Below, piece after piece: positions 17,649 through 26,516 of a DNA stretch of 62,199 nt. Each line of letters starts with the position of its first letter. Position 1 is the first letter of the stretch. The notes beneath the pieces were generated by a model. It saw only the letters and a program-made list of their open reading frames with translations, had not been told where the DNA came from and searched no databases. Source of the DNA: a virus; IMG/VR virus record IMGVR_UViG_3300024182_000003, positions 1 to 62,199 of that record. One strand, given 5' to 3'. The position numbers were made by a program, and so were the translations under genes.

Positions 17649-17822
17649 ATGGCTAAAGTCTTACAACCGATCGCGGGAGTGAAGGGACAGATTTTTATCA
17701 ATCCGCCTCATAAGTATGTATTTGCTTATGAAACGGCGACTGGTACTCCGGGTGTTCCGCCAGGGGTATCCACGTGGCCTGATGGTGGTCAAAGAATACC
17801 GCATCCTTCAGCGGTAGTGTAA
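17649..17822 (+). CDS. 57-residue hypothetical protein
   Basis: Small gene beginning at the ATG right after the previous TAA. Ten prolines in 57 residues and a Tyr/Phe cluster suggest an extended structural peptide. The stop TAA lies inside the palindrome 17819-17834. Tight packing supports it being translated. Family unknown. Confidence 0.6.
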   Translation: MAKVLQPIAGVKGQIFINPPHKYVFAYETATGTPGVPPGVSTWPDGGQRIPHPSAVV

Positions 17823-17835
17823 CTCTGAGGTGACG

Positions 17836-18927
17836 TTGCCTGTTTTAGCAAATCAGGATATCGTGTGGCCACATCCACTCTTTGTTAGTAGTGTGCCTGT
17901 TGACGGAACTGCACTTGTCGATCTAGGTGATCCGGTATCTGCTTTGTGGAGTGCTAGGCGTGAGTCTTGGTATCCAATAGATACGGATCAGTTTAGATTC
18001 AATGGGGTACTTGATAATAGCTGGTCACTCACGTCATCTATCTATACTGCACTTTGTGATGTCGGGCTCTTTCCTGAGTTAACTTATGTCGTTTACTTAC
18101 AAGCTGAGACAACCGGAGGGTACAAGGCAATTACTAAGATTACTTTCGGTACTCGTTTAGGTCTTGAAGGTGATTTTAATGAGATAGATGTTCAGGCTCA
18201 ATCGGTTAAAGAAGGGCCGAGTGGACTGTTAGACCTTACGAGATATATAGGCAGAGAGTCATCGCAACTGTTAGACCTTACGAGGTATATAGGTAGAGCA
18301 ACACTACAAACGTTAGACCTTGGACGTTATGTAGGAGGTGAAGCTAGAGGCGTAATTGATTTCTACTTAAGTCAAGTCGGAAGTGCTGGTAGCGATGAGC
18401 TTCAGTTTACTATTACCGTTGTGCCTGATGGAACGTTTGTTGCACTCGATATGCACTTCAATTCGGGTGGAAGCGAAATAGTTAGAATGCAAGTCCTATC
18501 GCCTCCGATTTGGGCACTAGATAGTGAACAGATTCCGGTACTACTAATAGCTCGAATAACACCAGCGGTTGATGTTGGCAAGTTGAGACTATCTCACGCG
18601 AAGGATTTTTACGTTGAAGCCTTTAATACTACTGGCGTTGGTGATCCGGTCGAAGAAACAGTTTTTAGTGCAAAGACAGTTAAGGTCGAGATACTTGGTC
18701 GAGGATTCCTAGTAACTGCAAAACAAGTAGCTAGTCAAGGCGGATTTGTTAATGCGATTGTATCATTAGATACTCTCGTGTCGTTAGTTGAAGAAGTAAT
18801 AAACGCTTGTGGACTTGGGCCGGAAATTCGTGAGATAGCTACCGTATCGGTTGATATTGTACACGGTGATGACATTCAGATATTTGTTGATCTAGTTTCG
18901 AGTGATTGGGAGGAAGTTGGATTGTGA
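17836..18927 (+). CDS. Tail protein, paralogue 1 with tandem repeat
   Basis: 363 residues if started at TTG 17836. That codon stands where other genes after a palindrome have ATG, five bases after GAGG. A GTG at 17830 is the alternative. Its opening (Val-Pro-Val-Asp-Gly then Asp-Thr-Asp-Gln-Phe) and its end (Phe-Val-Asp-Leu then Glu-Val-Gly) match the next gene, so the two are tandem duplicates. Around residues 130-168 it carries three copies of a 14-residue unit built on Leu-Asp-Leu-Thr-Arg-Tyr-Ile-Gly. It is probably a fibre or baseplate subunit. Confidence 0.55.
   Translation: MPVLANQDIVWPHPLFVSSVPVDGTALVDLGDPVSALWSARRESWYPIDTDQFRFNGVLDNSWSLTSSIYTALCDVGLFPELTYVVYLQAETTGGYKAITKITFGTRLGLEGDFNEIDVQAQSVKEGPSGLLDLTRYIGRESSQLLDLTRYIGRATLQTLDLGRYVGGEARGVIDFYLSQVGSAGSDELQFTITVVPDGTFVALDMHFNSGGSEIVRMQVLSPPIWALDSEQIPVLLIARITPAVDVGKLRLSHAKDFYVEAFNTTGVGDPVEETVFSAKTVKVEILGRGFLVTAKQVASQGGFVNAIVSLDTLVSLVEEVINACGLGPEIREIATVSVDIVHGDDIQIFVDLVSSDWEEVGL
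18226..18339 (+). repeat. In-frame 42-bp tandem repeat
   Basis: Units begin at 18226, 18268 and 18310, each 42 bp, the third diverged and shorter. Each keeps the frame and encodes a 14-residue unit. It lies within the first of the two paralogous tail genes and is absent from the second. Confidence 0.85.
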
Positions 18928-19763
18928 CCGCTCCAATAGCTTCTCAGTTAATTCCGGTTGACGGAGAGACTATAGCAGACCTGGATCGTGTTAGTATCGT
19001 ATGGAGTGGTGCTGGCGGTGATCCGGTTGATACGACTCAGTTTGAATTCTTGCGAGGTATGACTTCACTTTCAACATCGTTTACTCCGCTTGGTGGTGAT
19101 AATTGGCAAGTGTTTGCCGAGGCGGGTCTTTTCCCTGATGAAGTAAACGTACAAGTAACTGCGAAGGCAAAATCAATTGGAGGTACGCAAGCAACATCTG
19201 TTCGTACCTTTTCAACTAGAACGTCTATGCAGTTTACAACGCCTTATGAGTTTCTGAATCGTGCGAGCTATGTCTTTTCGTTTATTCAACTCGAAGCGTT
19301 CATTGCAAGTATCGGCGTTATCGGGACGCAACTCAACTTTAATGTTCGTCCTAATGTAGCCGGTGACGAACTGATAGCATTTCAGATCGTAAAGATGTTC
19401 GGGTCTGCCGATTTGGGTAAGATGAAGATTTCAGCGACTCGTCAAATTATTCAGCTACTTGGAATAAACGCACAAGGTATTGGCATACCTACTGAAGGAT
19501 TTGGAGAGAACGCGAAAGACATTCATCCTATCGTAAAAAGCTCCGGCCTTAATACTTTGACTCTTGTAGCTGAAGACGAGAGACCGCTATTTCAGACACT
19601 TGAAGCATTACTGCCGTTTGAAGACTTATTAGTTCTACAAACGTTAGTGAGTGGAATAGAGAAAGATTCGATTGCAATAGTTGCTATCGATATAAGCTCA
19701 GGTGACGGAATTGTAATCTTCGTTGATTTGATTGATGCGGGACTGGTAGAAGTAGGCGAATAA
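18924..19763 (+). CDS. Tail protein, paralogue 2
   Basis: 279 residues from a GTG overlapping the previous stop (GTGA), with GAGGAAG upstream. It shares its opening, the Phe-Pro-Asp/Glu region near residue 68 and its closing motif with the previous gene but lacks the 14-residue repeats. The shared pattern points to a gene duplication followed by repeat expansion in the first copy. It is beta-rich, likely structural. A palindrome copy (19765-19780) follows the stop. Confidence 0.55.
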   Translation: MTAPIASQLIPVDGETIADLDRVSIVWSGAGGDPVDTTQFEFLRGMTSLSTSFTPLGGDNWQVFAEAGLFPDEVNVQVTAKAKSIGGTQATSVRTFSTRTSMQFTTPYEFLNRASYVFSFIQLEAFIASIGVIGTQLNFNVRPNVAGDELIAFQIVKMFGSADLGKMKISATRQIIQLLGINAQGIGIPTEGFGENAKDIHPIVKSSGLNTLTLVAEDERPLFQTLEALLPFEDLLVLQTLVSGIEKDSIAIVAIDISSGDGIVIFVDLIDAGLVEVGE

Positions 19764-19782
19764 CGTAACTCCGAAGTGACGT

Positions 19783-21639
19783 ATGACTGATTCGATAGTT
19801 ATCAACAGGATTCAGCTTCTTAAGAACGGTTCACCTCTACCGATACGCGACTTTACTTTACAGTCGCCTTCGAATGCCTTGGGGTTGAAGCTATCAGCTA
19901 CATTCGCTAAACCTGATGTCGTTGTGACAACTGACGATGCAATCAGTCTTCGAATTGGAGTAGTTAAGGACGGAAATACTAGTTGGATCGATTACATCAC
20001 TGATGGTAAGGTAGCCGGTCAAACTGCACTAGTTGAGTTTCGTAACGACACGCTTACTATCGAGGCTATCAACTTACTAGCTGACCGTTGGCGTCTATGT
20101 TCACGCCAGCCGATAGTTTGTTATGATCCTAACTTGATTTCATTTGAAGAGGTTGATCCGGTACGAACTCAAAATGATTTAGTTGATGAAGATTCGGTGC
20201 CGATTGAGTTTATACTTGAGGCTATCGAAGGCTTAACACTTCGTCAAGTCTTACATCGAGCTTATGTTGTGGGATGTGGGTTTCAGAAGGTCGTAACAAA
20301 CCTACCAGACTATCCTATTCGTAGAATCGACTTTGCTATTTCTGCTGGATATCACGCAGCCGTACTTCCCTTTGTCAGTTTCTTTGATCCTGTCTTTTAC
20401 GCAGATGATAACAACGTTCTTTTTATCATTGATATCGATGGTACTTTGCCGTCAGAGCTTGTATCGAAAAAACTAAGACTCAAATCGTACAAGTCAGTTT
20501 CCTTTGAACGTCCATTGAGTAATATTTCAAATGCAATACTACTAACGTTCAAGGAAGATGCAGCAGATGGAGGCGATGATTGGCCTGATAACGCTACTGA
20601 AAAGATTATCTCTACCTGGGATCAAACCGGAGAAGTGTTTCAGCCTGGATGGACTCGACAGGAAGTAGATACGTACTACAAGGAATTTCATAGTGATCCT
20701 GCAAAGCCTGATCGGGTTACTAGGCGAGTACAGTTTCGACTTATAACAAGGAACTACGCTTTTGATGAAGCTCGTGGAATTCCTGTTCTTATTTCTACTG
20801 AAACAGAAGATGATAAATGGATTCAGAACTTTCGTCTTAAGAGTGGTTATACTAAGACGATAGAGTCGAGATTGTCAGTTCCTTATGGTGGGCCTCGAAG
20901 ACTACTTGTAAATGCCTGGACTGAGATTAACTCTATTGTTTGGACTCCTTCGCTTACAAGTCCAGACGAGTTTCAAAAACAATCCGAAAGAACTGAGATC
21001 GAAGGACTGATTCTTTATGAAGGACAGTTTACAGATACGCTTCAAGAAGGTTCGACTGTTACATCGGCAGTAGCTTTGATTCAGGCTAATGATAATCGAC
21101 TGGTAACTCAAGACGGATTTCAACAAATCAAGCGAGGGCCGATAAAGACTGAGTTTGAATTTTGGCGTGATACTGGCACGGATCAAATCGATGTCTTGCA
21201 TACAGTGATTGATCATCTAATCCCTCAAGTCAAAACCTCAAAGACCGTTCAATCGATTTCTGATAGAACAGTGAATATCAATAAGCAACGTACAGTTACT
21301 ATGCTAATCCGTGATGAGGAAGCTGAAACGGCTTTTGGTTTGATGGAACCGCTAGCCTTAAATGCCGGTGAAGTTCCTTTTGATATTGCGTATAAGGTTG
21401 CACTACGTCAGCTTGAAAGGCTTGGAGCTAGACCGAGAAGTGCCAAGGTTGAACTTCCACGCTTTGATGCAGCGATTAGAAAAGGCAGTCTTCGTGATAT
21501 AGATGATCGAGAAGGTGACAGTCATAAGTATTTGATTACCGGATGGACTATCACGGGTCGTGAACTTGGTGGAGCGAATGGATCAATTTCAATGTCTACT
21601 GATGGGGTTGCAACGCGAGAAGATATCACTTCGGAGTGA
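19783..21639 (+). CDS. Large tail-tip hub-like protein
   Basis: 618 residues, mixed beta/alpha. Its start is an ATG three bases after a palindrome copy (19765-19780) that supplies GAAG. Length, position before the last tail genes and a Val/Ile/Arg-rich N-terminal domain resemble tail-tip hub or Tal-type proteins, but no diagnostic motif is seen. The reading frame ends Ile-Thr-Ser-Glu-stop inside palindrome 21625-21640. Confidence 0.5.
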   Translation: MTDSIVINRIQLLKNGSPLPIRDFTLQSPSNALGLKLSATFAKPDVVVTTDDAISLRIGVVKDGNTSWIDYITDGKVAGQTALVEFRNDTLTIEAINLLADRWRLCSRQPIVCYDPNLISFEEVDPVRTQNDLVDEDSVPIEFILEAIEGLTLRQVLHRAYVVGCGFQKVVTNLPDYPIRRIDFAISAGYHAAVLPFVSFFDPVFYADDNNVLFIIDIDGTLPSELVSKKLRLKSYKSVSFERPLSNISNAILLTFKEDAADGGDDWPDNATEKIISTWDQTGEVFQPGWTRQEVDTYYKEFHSDPAKPDRVTRRVQFRLITRNYAFDEARGIPVLISTETEDDKWIQNFRLKSGYTKTIESRLSVPYGGPRRLLVNAWTEINSIVWTPSLTSPDEFQKQSERTEIEGLILYEGQFTDTLQEGSTVTSAVALIQANDNRLVTQDGFQQIKRGPIKTEFEFWRDTGTDQIDVLHTVIDHLIPQVKTSKTVQSISDRTVNINKQRTVTMLIRDEEAETAFGLMEPLALNAGEVPFDIAYKVALRQLERLGARPRSAKVELPRFDAAIRKGSLRDIDDREGDSHKYLITGWTITGRELGGANGSISMSTDGVATREDITSE

Positions 21640-21641
21640 CA

Positions 21642-23006
21642 ATGGACTGGAATGAGAAATTCTTAAAGGGCGACTCGCTTAAGCTAAAGATTAGACCTAT
21701 TCGTGGGCCGCGTCCAAAGCCAGTTGAGCCTGTACGTTTTAGGGGTCAACGTCAACCTTTCCTGCCAGATGATGATTTGATTGAAGGAGTAAAGATACGA
21801 TTCTTTGATCTTGGAACAAGATTTAGTCAAGTCGATCCTAATCTTAAAGTTGGATGGGCGCTTGTTCTAAACAGCGGGGTGTCGAGTACGAGAAGCACTG
21901 AGCCAAATCTTGTCAATGGATATGCCGAAAAAGATATTGAGACGATCTTGATTACTCAGCTTTCCGATCAAATGAAGATCAGGAATACGTATCTAGAGGA
22001 TGATCCTTTCGGTAGTAGCCCTGCGTCACTGTCGGGTAGATCAATACATAATTGTTGGCCGCTTTATCATCCTTGTGGAGACTTGTTCTTGGATGCGTAC
22101 TTTTATAAGCGAGGTGATGTGGGTGAGGCGTTAAAGGAACGACATTACACGCTTCAGCAAGGATCACAAGATTGGCATCAAAGAATTGACGTAGACACAC
22201 GTCTTGCAAGTTTCGAGGGTATTAAAAGCTGGTTTACAAATCCAATTGCAAAAGAACAAGCAGATGACATCTTAGGTGAACTCGAACTTGAGAAACGAGA
22301 AAAGTGGTTATCGCTTGAGCTTGGACTGCTTCATAACGAAGGTGTATTACAGCCACGTGCATTACCAGACAGGTACGATTTGAGAATGAACTCACCTTAT
22401 TACTATGAGCCTATTGATACAAACGACACGATCAACTATAAATACACAAGTGAGCCGAATTTCTTCTCAAGTGATGTTGTAATTCCGCGACTGAGGTTTG
22501 GTGAGAACTTTCGGGCCGACATCGGAATCTATCTTGTGCCGCAGTTTTGGCAAGTGAAGGTCTTTTACTTTGCGTGGTATTTGTTTGTGACGTTTTGGGC
22601 ATTCACGTATGTTCGGTTTCCAGCGGTCTTTACATATCATAATCGTTTTCCACTTTTTCCAAGACCGTTTGCTTTAGGCTCAACTGATTACGCTCCAATC
22701 TGGAATTGGATTGAGCGTAGTCAACAGCATCAACTATCAGCCGCAAGAGATTTAGCCGTTCAGTTCTTTACGCCTTTTATGGCAATGGTTTTCTTGTTTA
22801 CCTCCGATGGTAGGTATGAGATCAGAAGGGTAAACACGTTTCCAGGTGCTTTGGTAGGCGTTGTAAAGTTTGGAGAAAAACGGTATTATATTTGGCGTAG
22901 AACTGTAACAAATCGAGACTTGACTACTTCGATAAGTGAGGGGCCGGTCAATACGTACTGGATCAACTCATTTAACATCGGAGTAACGGGGACGCTTAGA
23001 TTTTAA
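21642..23006 (+). CDS. Aromatic-rich tail-associated protein
   Basis: 454 residues from the ATG at 21642, seven bases after the GGAG of the palindrome 21625-21640. It is unusually rich in Phe, Tyr and Trp. A hydrophobic aromatic stretch near residues 305-325 could insert in a membrane. It may be a late minor tail protein or host-contact protein. Family not recognised. The stop overlaps the next start (TAATG). Confidence 0.5.
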   Translation: MDWNEKFLKGDSLKLKIRPIRGPRPKPVEPVRFRGQRQPFLPDDDLIEGVKIRFFDLGTRFSQVDPNLKVGWALVLNSGVSSTRSTEPNLVNGYAEKDIETILITQLSDQMKIRNTYLEDDPFGSSPASLSGRSIHNCWPLYHPCGDLFLDAYFYKRGDVGEALKERHYTLQQGSQDWHQRIDVDTRLASFEGIKSWFTNPIAKEQADDILGELELEKREKWLSLELGLLHNEGVLQPRALPDRYDLRMNSPYYYEPIDTNDTINYKYTSEPNFFSSDVVIPRLRFGENFRADIGIYLVPQFWQVKVFYFAWYLFVTFWAFTYVRFPAVFTYHNRFPLFPRPFALGSTDYAPIWNWIERSQQHQLSAARDLAVQFFTPFMAMVFLFTSDGRYEIRRVNTFPGALVGVVKFGEKRYYIWRRTVTNRDLTTSISEGPVNTYWINSFNIGVTGTLRF

Positions 23007-23335
23007 TGAATCGCTTCCTTGACAAAGTTGGGAGGGAGATCGGTTATGTTCCGATTGATTGTGTATCAGGTACTAACTTGAACTTTGCCACATTTCAAGT
23101 TGTACCTGATGCGAACTTGTCACTTCAAGGTGATACTGACTCGGATGTCGAGTTACAAGTAAAAATGCCAGGAGGTGTGTTCGAGTCTTTACCTATTGAT
23201 CTTTCTACGTTTCCTCACAATGTCCCGTTATTAGTTGAAGTTAGAGCAGTTCCGTCAAATCTATTTACAGGTCGTAAGCGCCTGATGATGTTTCTTGGAG
23301 TAACCAGGAAAACGGAGGCGGGATGGAGGACGTGA
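23006..23335 (+). CDS. Hypothetical protein, 109 residues
   Basis: Beta-rich small protein coupled to the previous gene by TAATG. It contains a palindrome copy at 23119-23134, encoding Ser-Leu-Gln-Gly-Asp. Its stop overlaps the start of the receiver-domain gene. It may be a small tail protein. No motif recognised. Confidence 0.55.
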   Translation: MNRFLDKVGREIGYVPIDCVSGTNLNFATFQVVPDANLSLQGDTDSDVELQVKMPGGVFESLPIDLSTFPHNVPLLVEVRAVPSNLFTGRKRLMMFLGVTRKTEAGWRT

Positions 23336-23943
23336 TGAAACCTTGTAGCGCCGATGATCCTTGTTTACTGTTGATCGTGGAAGATGATAGCGCGATCAGA
23401 CGAATGTTTCATATTTGGCAAGAGGTTGGACGGTTAAAAGAAACGATCAATCTTGTATTTGCAAAGACGTGTCAGGAAGCAGTTGAAATCCTGAAGCAAC
23501 GTCACTTTGAAGTGATACTACTCGATTTGGCATTGTCTGATTCGAATGGTCTAGGGACGCTAGATATTATTGTCGCGTCAGTTAAAGATCAGGTTCCAGT
23601 TATTGTTTTTACAGGCGTACTACCAGAAGGGATAACTGAAGATGATATCTTACGCCACGGTGCTCAAGACATTATCTTTAAGCCTGGGCCACACATCGAA
23701 GAGATAATGCGGTTGATTAGGTATGCGGGTAGTAGGCATCGCATTCGAATTCATTACCTTGATGTGATAGCTCGTTTGCAAACAGAATGTGAGGAAGCAA
23801 AAGAAGCGCTGTCGCAGATTCAAGATCAGTGCCAATCTTGTCCGACTGTGCATCCAGAAGTTGCCCAAAGAGTCGCTACTGGTATTGGCATACAGAGACT
23901 GGAAAGAGTCATAAACCGAATTCAAGCACTAGCTGGATCGTAA
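23335..23943 (+). CDS. CheY-like receiver-domain protein
   Basis: 202 residues from the ATG at 23335 (GGAGG five bases upstream, overlapping the previous stop). Residues 10-118 form a complete response-regulator receiver domain. The acidic pair Asp17/Asp18, phospho-acceptor Asp64 in ILLDL, Thr93 in VFTG and Lys116 in FKPG are all present. The last ~75 residues are helical with a CxxC pair and no DNA-binding domain. Active-site completeness suggests phosphorylation or mimicry of a host two-component signal. A palindrome copy (23501-23516) lies inside. A receiver domain between tail and lysis genes is very unusual. Confidence 0.8.
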   Translation: MKPCSADDPCLLLIVEDDSAIRRMFHIWQEVGRLKETINLVFAKTCQEAVEILKQRHFEVILLDLALSDSNGLGTLDIIVASVKDQVPVIVFTGVLPEGITEDDILRHGAQDIIFKPGPHIEEIMRLIRYAGSRHRIRIHYLDVIARLQTECEEAKEALSQIQDQCQSCPTVHPEVAQRVATGIGIQRLERVINRIQALAGS

Positions 23944-23947
23944 TGCG

Positions 23948-24373
23948 ATGCTTATCGAATTTTTCCAGGATGTTCAGCAAATGGTTGAACATCACTGGCC
24001 GTATCTTGCTTTAGGTGTAATCAGTACAATACTAGGTACAATTTTAGCCAGTCCACTTATCGTCAAAATATATGAATCACGTAAAGCTAAAAAAGAAACT
24101 CTACATATTATTGATCGAGATGTAGAACTAAACAAGGATCAAGAACTTTATAAGATACGTGAGGAACTAAGAGCCGAAGTTGAAACTTTACGAGGAATTA
24201 GAGAACAGATTCTTGCCGAAAAAATGGAGCTTACGCATCAAAACTTTTTACTCGATGCAACTATTAAACAAATGAGAATTTATGAGACTGAGCTTGAAGA
24301 GGAAGTTGCATCTCGTGATAGAAGTATCGAGAAGCTTGAAGAGGAACTGCGAAAAGCGAAAGGAGTCGTATGA
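23948..24373 (+). CDS. Membrane-anchored coiled-coil protein, Rz-like spanin candidate
   Basis: 141 residues: one membrane helix at about residues 20-42 followed by roughly 90 residues of charged heptad-type helix. This topology (N-in, helix, long periplasmic coiled coil) matches inner-membrane spanins such as lambda Rz. The gene lies immediately before the lysozyme gene and overlaps it by 4 bases. A holin role is less likely because of the long coiled coil. Confidence 0.6.
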   Translation: MLIEFFQDVQQMVEHHWPYLALGVISTILGTILASPLIVKIYESRKAKKETLHIIDRDVELNKDQELYKIREELRAEVETLRGIREQILAEKMELTHQNFLLDATIKQMRIYETELEEEVASRDRSIEKLEEELRKAKGVV

Positions 24374-24840
24374 AACTCAGTGAAAACGGATTAGTGCTAC
24401 TTAAGCAGTGGGAGGGTTATGCAACTCACGCCTATCGTGATTCTGCAAATCTTCTCACTATCGGAGTTGGACATTTGTTGACTCGAAGTGAACTCACATC
24501 AGGGAAAATACTTATAGGTGGATCACCTGTTCGGTACAGAGACGGTCTGACAGATGATCAGATCGTTGCCTTACTTGCTCAAGACGTTATACCAGTGGAG
24601 CAAACTGTCTCGACTAACGTCAAGGTTTCTTTGAATCAGAATCAGTTCGATGCTTTGGTCTCATTTACATTCAACGTTGGGAGAGGGGCATTTCTCGGTA
24701 GTACGTTACTGAAGGTTCTCAACCAGGGGTTTTACACAGACGTGCCGACACAACTTGCTCGTTGGAATCGTTCTGGTGGACAAGTCGTACTCGGTTTAAC
24801 TAATCGCCGTAACAAAGAAATCGCCTTATGGAAGGCGTAG
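24370..24840 (+). CDS. Endolysin, T4-type lysozyme (GH24)
   Basis: 156 residues, the normal length. Catalytic triad candidates Glu15, Asp24 and Thr30 have exactly the spacing of T4 lysozyme (Glu11, Asp20, Thr26), in the context WEG, YRD and LTIGVGH. The C-terminal part reads like the family, with FNVG near the middle and a Thr-Asn-Arg-Arg-Asn-Lys-Glu end. It cleaves the MurNAc-GlcNAc bond of peptidoglycan. There is no signal peptide, so it needs a holin. The GGAG site is seven bases before the ATG. Confidence 0.9.
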   Translation: MKLSENGLVLLKQWEGYATHAYRDSANLLTIGVGHLLTRSELTSGKILIGGSPVRYRDGLTDDQIVALLAQDVIPVEQTVSTNVKVSLNQNQFDALVSFTFNVGRGAFLGSTLLKVLNQGFYTDVPTQLARWNRSGGQVVLGLTNRRNKEIALWKA

Positions 24841-24851
24841 GAGGTTTGGAT

Positions 24852-25430
24852 ATGCATCACTTTGGAGTGACACTGAGCCGTTTACTTCTGTCGTGTGCTT
24901 TAATGGTTGCTGTGATGGTGGGTTCGGTTGCTATACTTTCAATGGAAGGCTGCAAAACGACCGCTGTCAAGACAACGCCAGGAAAACCGCGCGATGAAAA
25001 CCTAATCAAGATTGCCTTGGCCTGTAAAGACGTCACTGATGGTGTGACCTTTGGGATTAAGGTAAAACGAGCGCTGTACGCAGATGGAGGCCCAAACAGT
25101 AAGATCAGCAAAGCTGTGTCGAGTACGATCACAACTTACTTGACTAAGGTTCAGAACGCGACCAATGAGCTTGCAGCTAAATCGCTACTGTTTGACACCT
25201 TCACTGCTGGTCAAGCCGATTTGTTCAAGCTATTTCGGGTTCTACTTGACGCAAGGAAAGACCTTGAAGTCAATGGAACTATTCCAGGCTTTTCGGGTGT
25301 GATGGCTGAGATTTTTCAGGCTATCGACATCGGTCTAAACGCTATTACACCTCTGTTTCCTACTTCGCTATCAGCCCCTCAGCAACTGAGAGTCGATGTC
25401 TGGTTCAAACCTCAGTGGCAACTGGTCTAG
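24852..25430 (+). CDS. Exported protein, possible lipoprotein, lysis region
   Basis: 192 residues from ATG 24852, with AGGAGG seven bases upstream. The N-terminus is a signal-like hydrophobic segment (about residues 9-31) followed by Glu-Gly-Cys near residue 34, a poor lipobox but possible lipidation site. The mature part is helical and lacks Trp until its end. Next to the Rz-like gene and lysozyme, an outer-membrane spanin or exported accessory protein is conceivable. Palindrome copy 24856-24871 encodes part of the signal segment. Confidence 0.5.
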   Translation: MHHFGVTLSRLLLSCALMVAVMVGSVAILSMEGCKTTAVKTTPGKPRDENLIKIALACKDVTDGVTFGIKVKRALYADGGPNSKISKAVSSTITTYLTKVQNATNELAAKSLLFDTFTAGQADLFKLFRVLLDARKDLEVNGTIPGFSGVMAEIFQAIDIGLNAITPLFPTSLSAPQQLRVDVWFKPQWQLV

Positions 25431-25479
25431 AGCGCGAAGCTTTGTCAGAATTTCAACCGTAGTTAAGGGAGGTGGAAAA

Positions 25480-25716
25480 GTGCAATTCGACTTTCAAAAA
25501 ATTCTTGAGTTGGCGGGTGCTGCTGCAACAGCGGCAGGAAATGCTGGAGTTCCATTTGCGGGGCTAGCTGGTACGATCGCTACAGAAATTGACGCATTAA
25601 TTACCAGAACTGCGAATGCTTCAGGGAAGACACGTGAAGAGATCATTGCTCAGATGCAGATCGATGGTGCTCAGAACTTAATCGAGCTTGCCAAGGATGC
25701 TGCAAAGGGCGAGTAG
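25480..25716 (+). CDS. Small Ala-rich protein ending the rightward block
   Basis: 78 residues from GTG 25480, with GGGAGG about seven bases upstream. The first 40 residues are Ala/Gly rich and hydrophobic, with a possible membrane-interacting helix. The rest is helical and charged. A second holin-type role is conceivable given its location at the end of the lysis cassette, but topology is unclear. It is the last plus-strand gene before the terminator. Confidence 0.5.
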   Translation: MQFDFQKILELAGAAATAAGNAGVPFAGLAGTIATEIDALITRTANASGKTREEIIAQMQIDGAQNLIELAKDAAKGE

Positions 25717-25782
25717 TTTACCGTCGTCTAGGAATGGAGTCCTTTCGCGGGCACTGCACGAGCAGAGGACGGTATGGTATAG

Positions 25783-25815
25783 AAGGCCGAGAATTTTTGG
25801 AATATTCTCGGCCTT
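25783..25815. terminator. Bidirectional terminator between convergent blocks
   Basis: A perfect 12-bp stem AAGGCCGAGAAT / ATTCTCGGCCTT (25783-25794 and 25804-25815) with a 9-base loop, followed on the plus strand by CCTTTTG. It separates the rightward late genes from the leftward early genes, both of which end here. Confidence 0.9.
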
Positions 25816-25823
25816 CCTTTTGT

Positions 25824-26174
25824 CTATAGAATTTCGTGACAGGCATTGCAGATTGTCACAGAGTCGTGGTCATCTATTGGATGAAGGCATTCTGTTCCTG
25901 GAACTTCGTAACCTTCATCATTCACGGCCCTTCCAGTTGGGGAAAGAATGTCATTGTTTTCCATAACAGTCTTGAGAGAACTGAGAAGGAAAACCTGTGA
26001 GCACATTGGCCCGTCCTTTTTGATCCAGATTCCGAAGCATCTTGATCGTCGCCCTCTCTTAGGTAAATCGACATAGTGAATTTCAACAACGTCGCCCCTT
26101 TCAAACTGTAAGGGTTTGACTGCTTTTGCAATCTGCTTGGCAGTAGGTTTACGTAGCTTGGTTGTTTTTGACAT
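25824..26174 (-). CDS. Hypothetical protein, last gene of the leftward block
   Basis: 116 residues from the ATG at 26174 (AAGGA eight bases upstream); an ATG at 26183 is less well placed. The N-terminus is Lys-rich. The C-terminus has Cys and His (CLHP, then CNACHE) that could bind zinc. It has its own promoter with an operator-like palindrome at the transcription start, so it is controlled separately from the genes upstream. Family unknown. Confidence 0.65.
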   Translation of the reverse strand: MSKTTKLRKPTAKQIAKAVKPLQFERGDVVEIHYVDLPKRGRRSRCFGIWIKKDGPMCSQVFLLSSLKTVMENNDILSPTGRAVNDEGYEVPGTECLHPIDDHDSVTICNACHEIL

Positions 26175-26205
26175 ATTGTCCATCCTTTTTCAATGATCTA
26201 GGGTT

Positions 26206-26221
26206 GTCACCTTGAAGTGAC
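26206..26221. promoter_or_regulatory. Palindrome copy overlapping a leftward transcription start
   Basis: GTCACCTTGAAGTGAC. It begins about six bases downstream of the -10 box of the leftward promoter at 26228-26256, so a bound protein would sit at the predicted start of transcription and block it. This is one of the clearest operator-like placements. Confidence 0.75.
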
Positions 26222-26227
26222 ACTGAA

Positions 26228-26256
26228 TGTATACAGGATAGGACGGATTCTGGCAA
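26228..26256 (-). promoter_or_regulatory. Leftward promoter for the 26174 gene
   Basis: On the minus strand TTGCCA (26251-26256) and TATACA (26228-26233) are separated by 17 bp. Transcription would begin near 26221, inside the palindrome copy. Confidence 0.7.
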
Positions 26257-26315
26257 GAGTATTTTGCAGGGGTATCTAGGGCAAAGCTAGGCATACTCCC
26301 CAAAATAGGTAGTAT

Positions 26316-26465
26316 GTTACCTAATGTGACAGTTTGCACAAGCTCCGTAAGCTCTGATTTAAGCCACTTTGATCTAGGGGGATACTAGGGTATGCCTTCA
26401 CCCTTAAAAGCCCTGGAAATCGCTTCTGGACGCCGGGAAAAGGCATCTTATGAGGGTATCTAGAC
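26316..26465 (-). repeat. Repeat element B (three-copy ~145-bp leader element)
   Basis: Minus-strand copy of the element at 13439-13590 and 52625-52770, with the same blocks CCCGGCGTCCA, GATTTCC, AAAGTGGCTTAAATC and TTACGGA. The CCCGG block starts at 26437 and the end palindrome at 26330, again 107 bp. Here the palindrome has lost one base (26316-26330) and looks decayed. The element points toward the 26174 gene and lies upstream of its promoter. The 26175-26516 interval otherwise holds only this element, the promoter and palindromes at 26206 and 26500. Confidence 0.85.
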
Positions 26466-26516
26466 TGGTATTTGTGGGGTAGGGAATTCAGGGTCGGATG
26501 TCACTTTGAGGTGATG

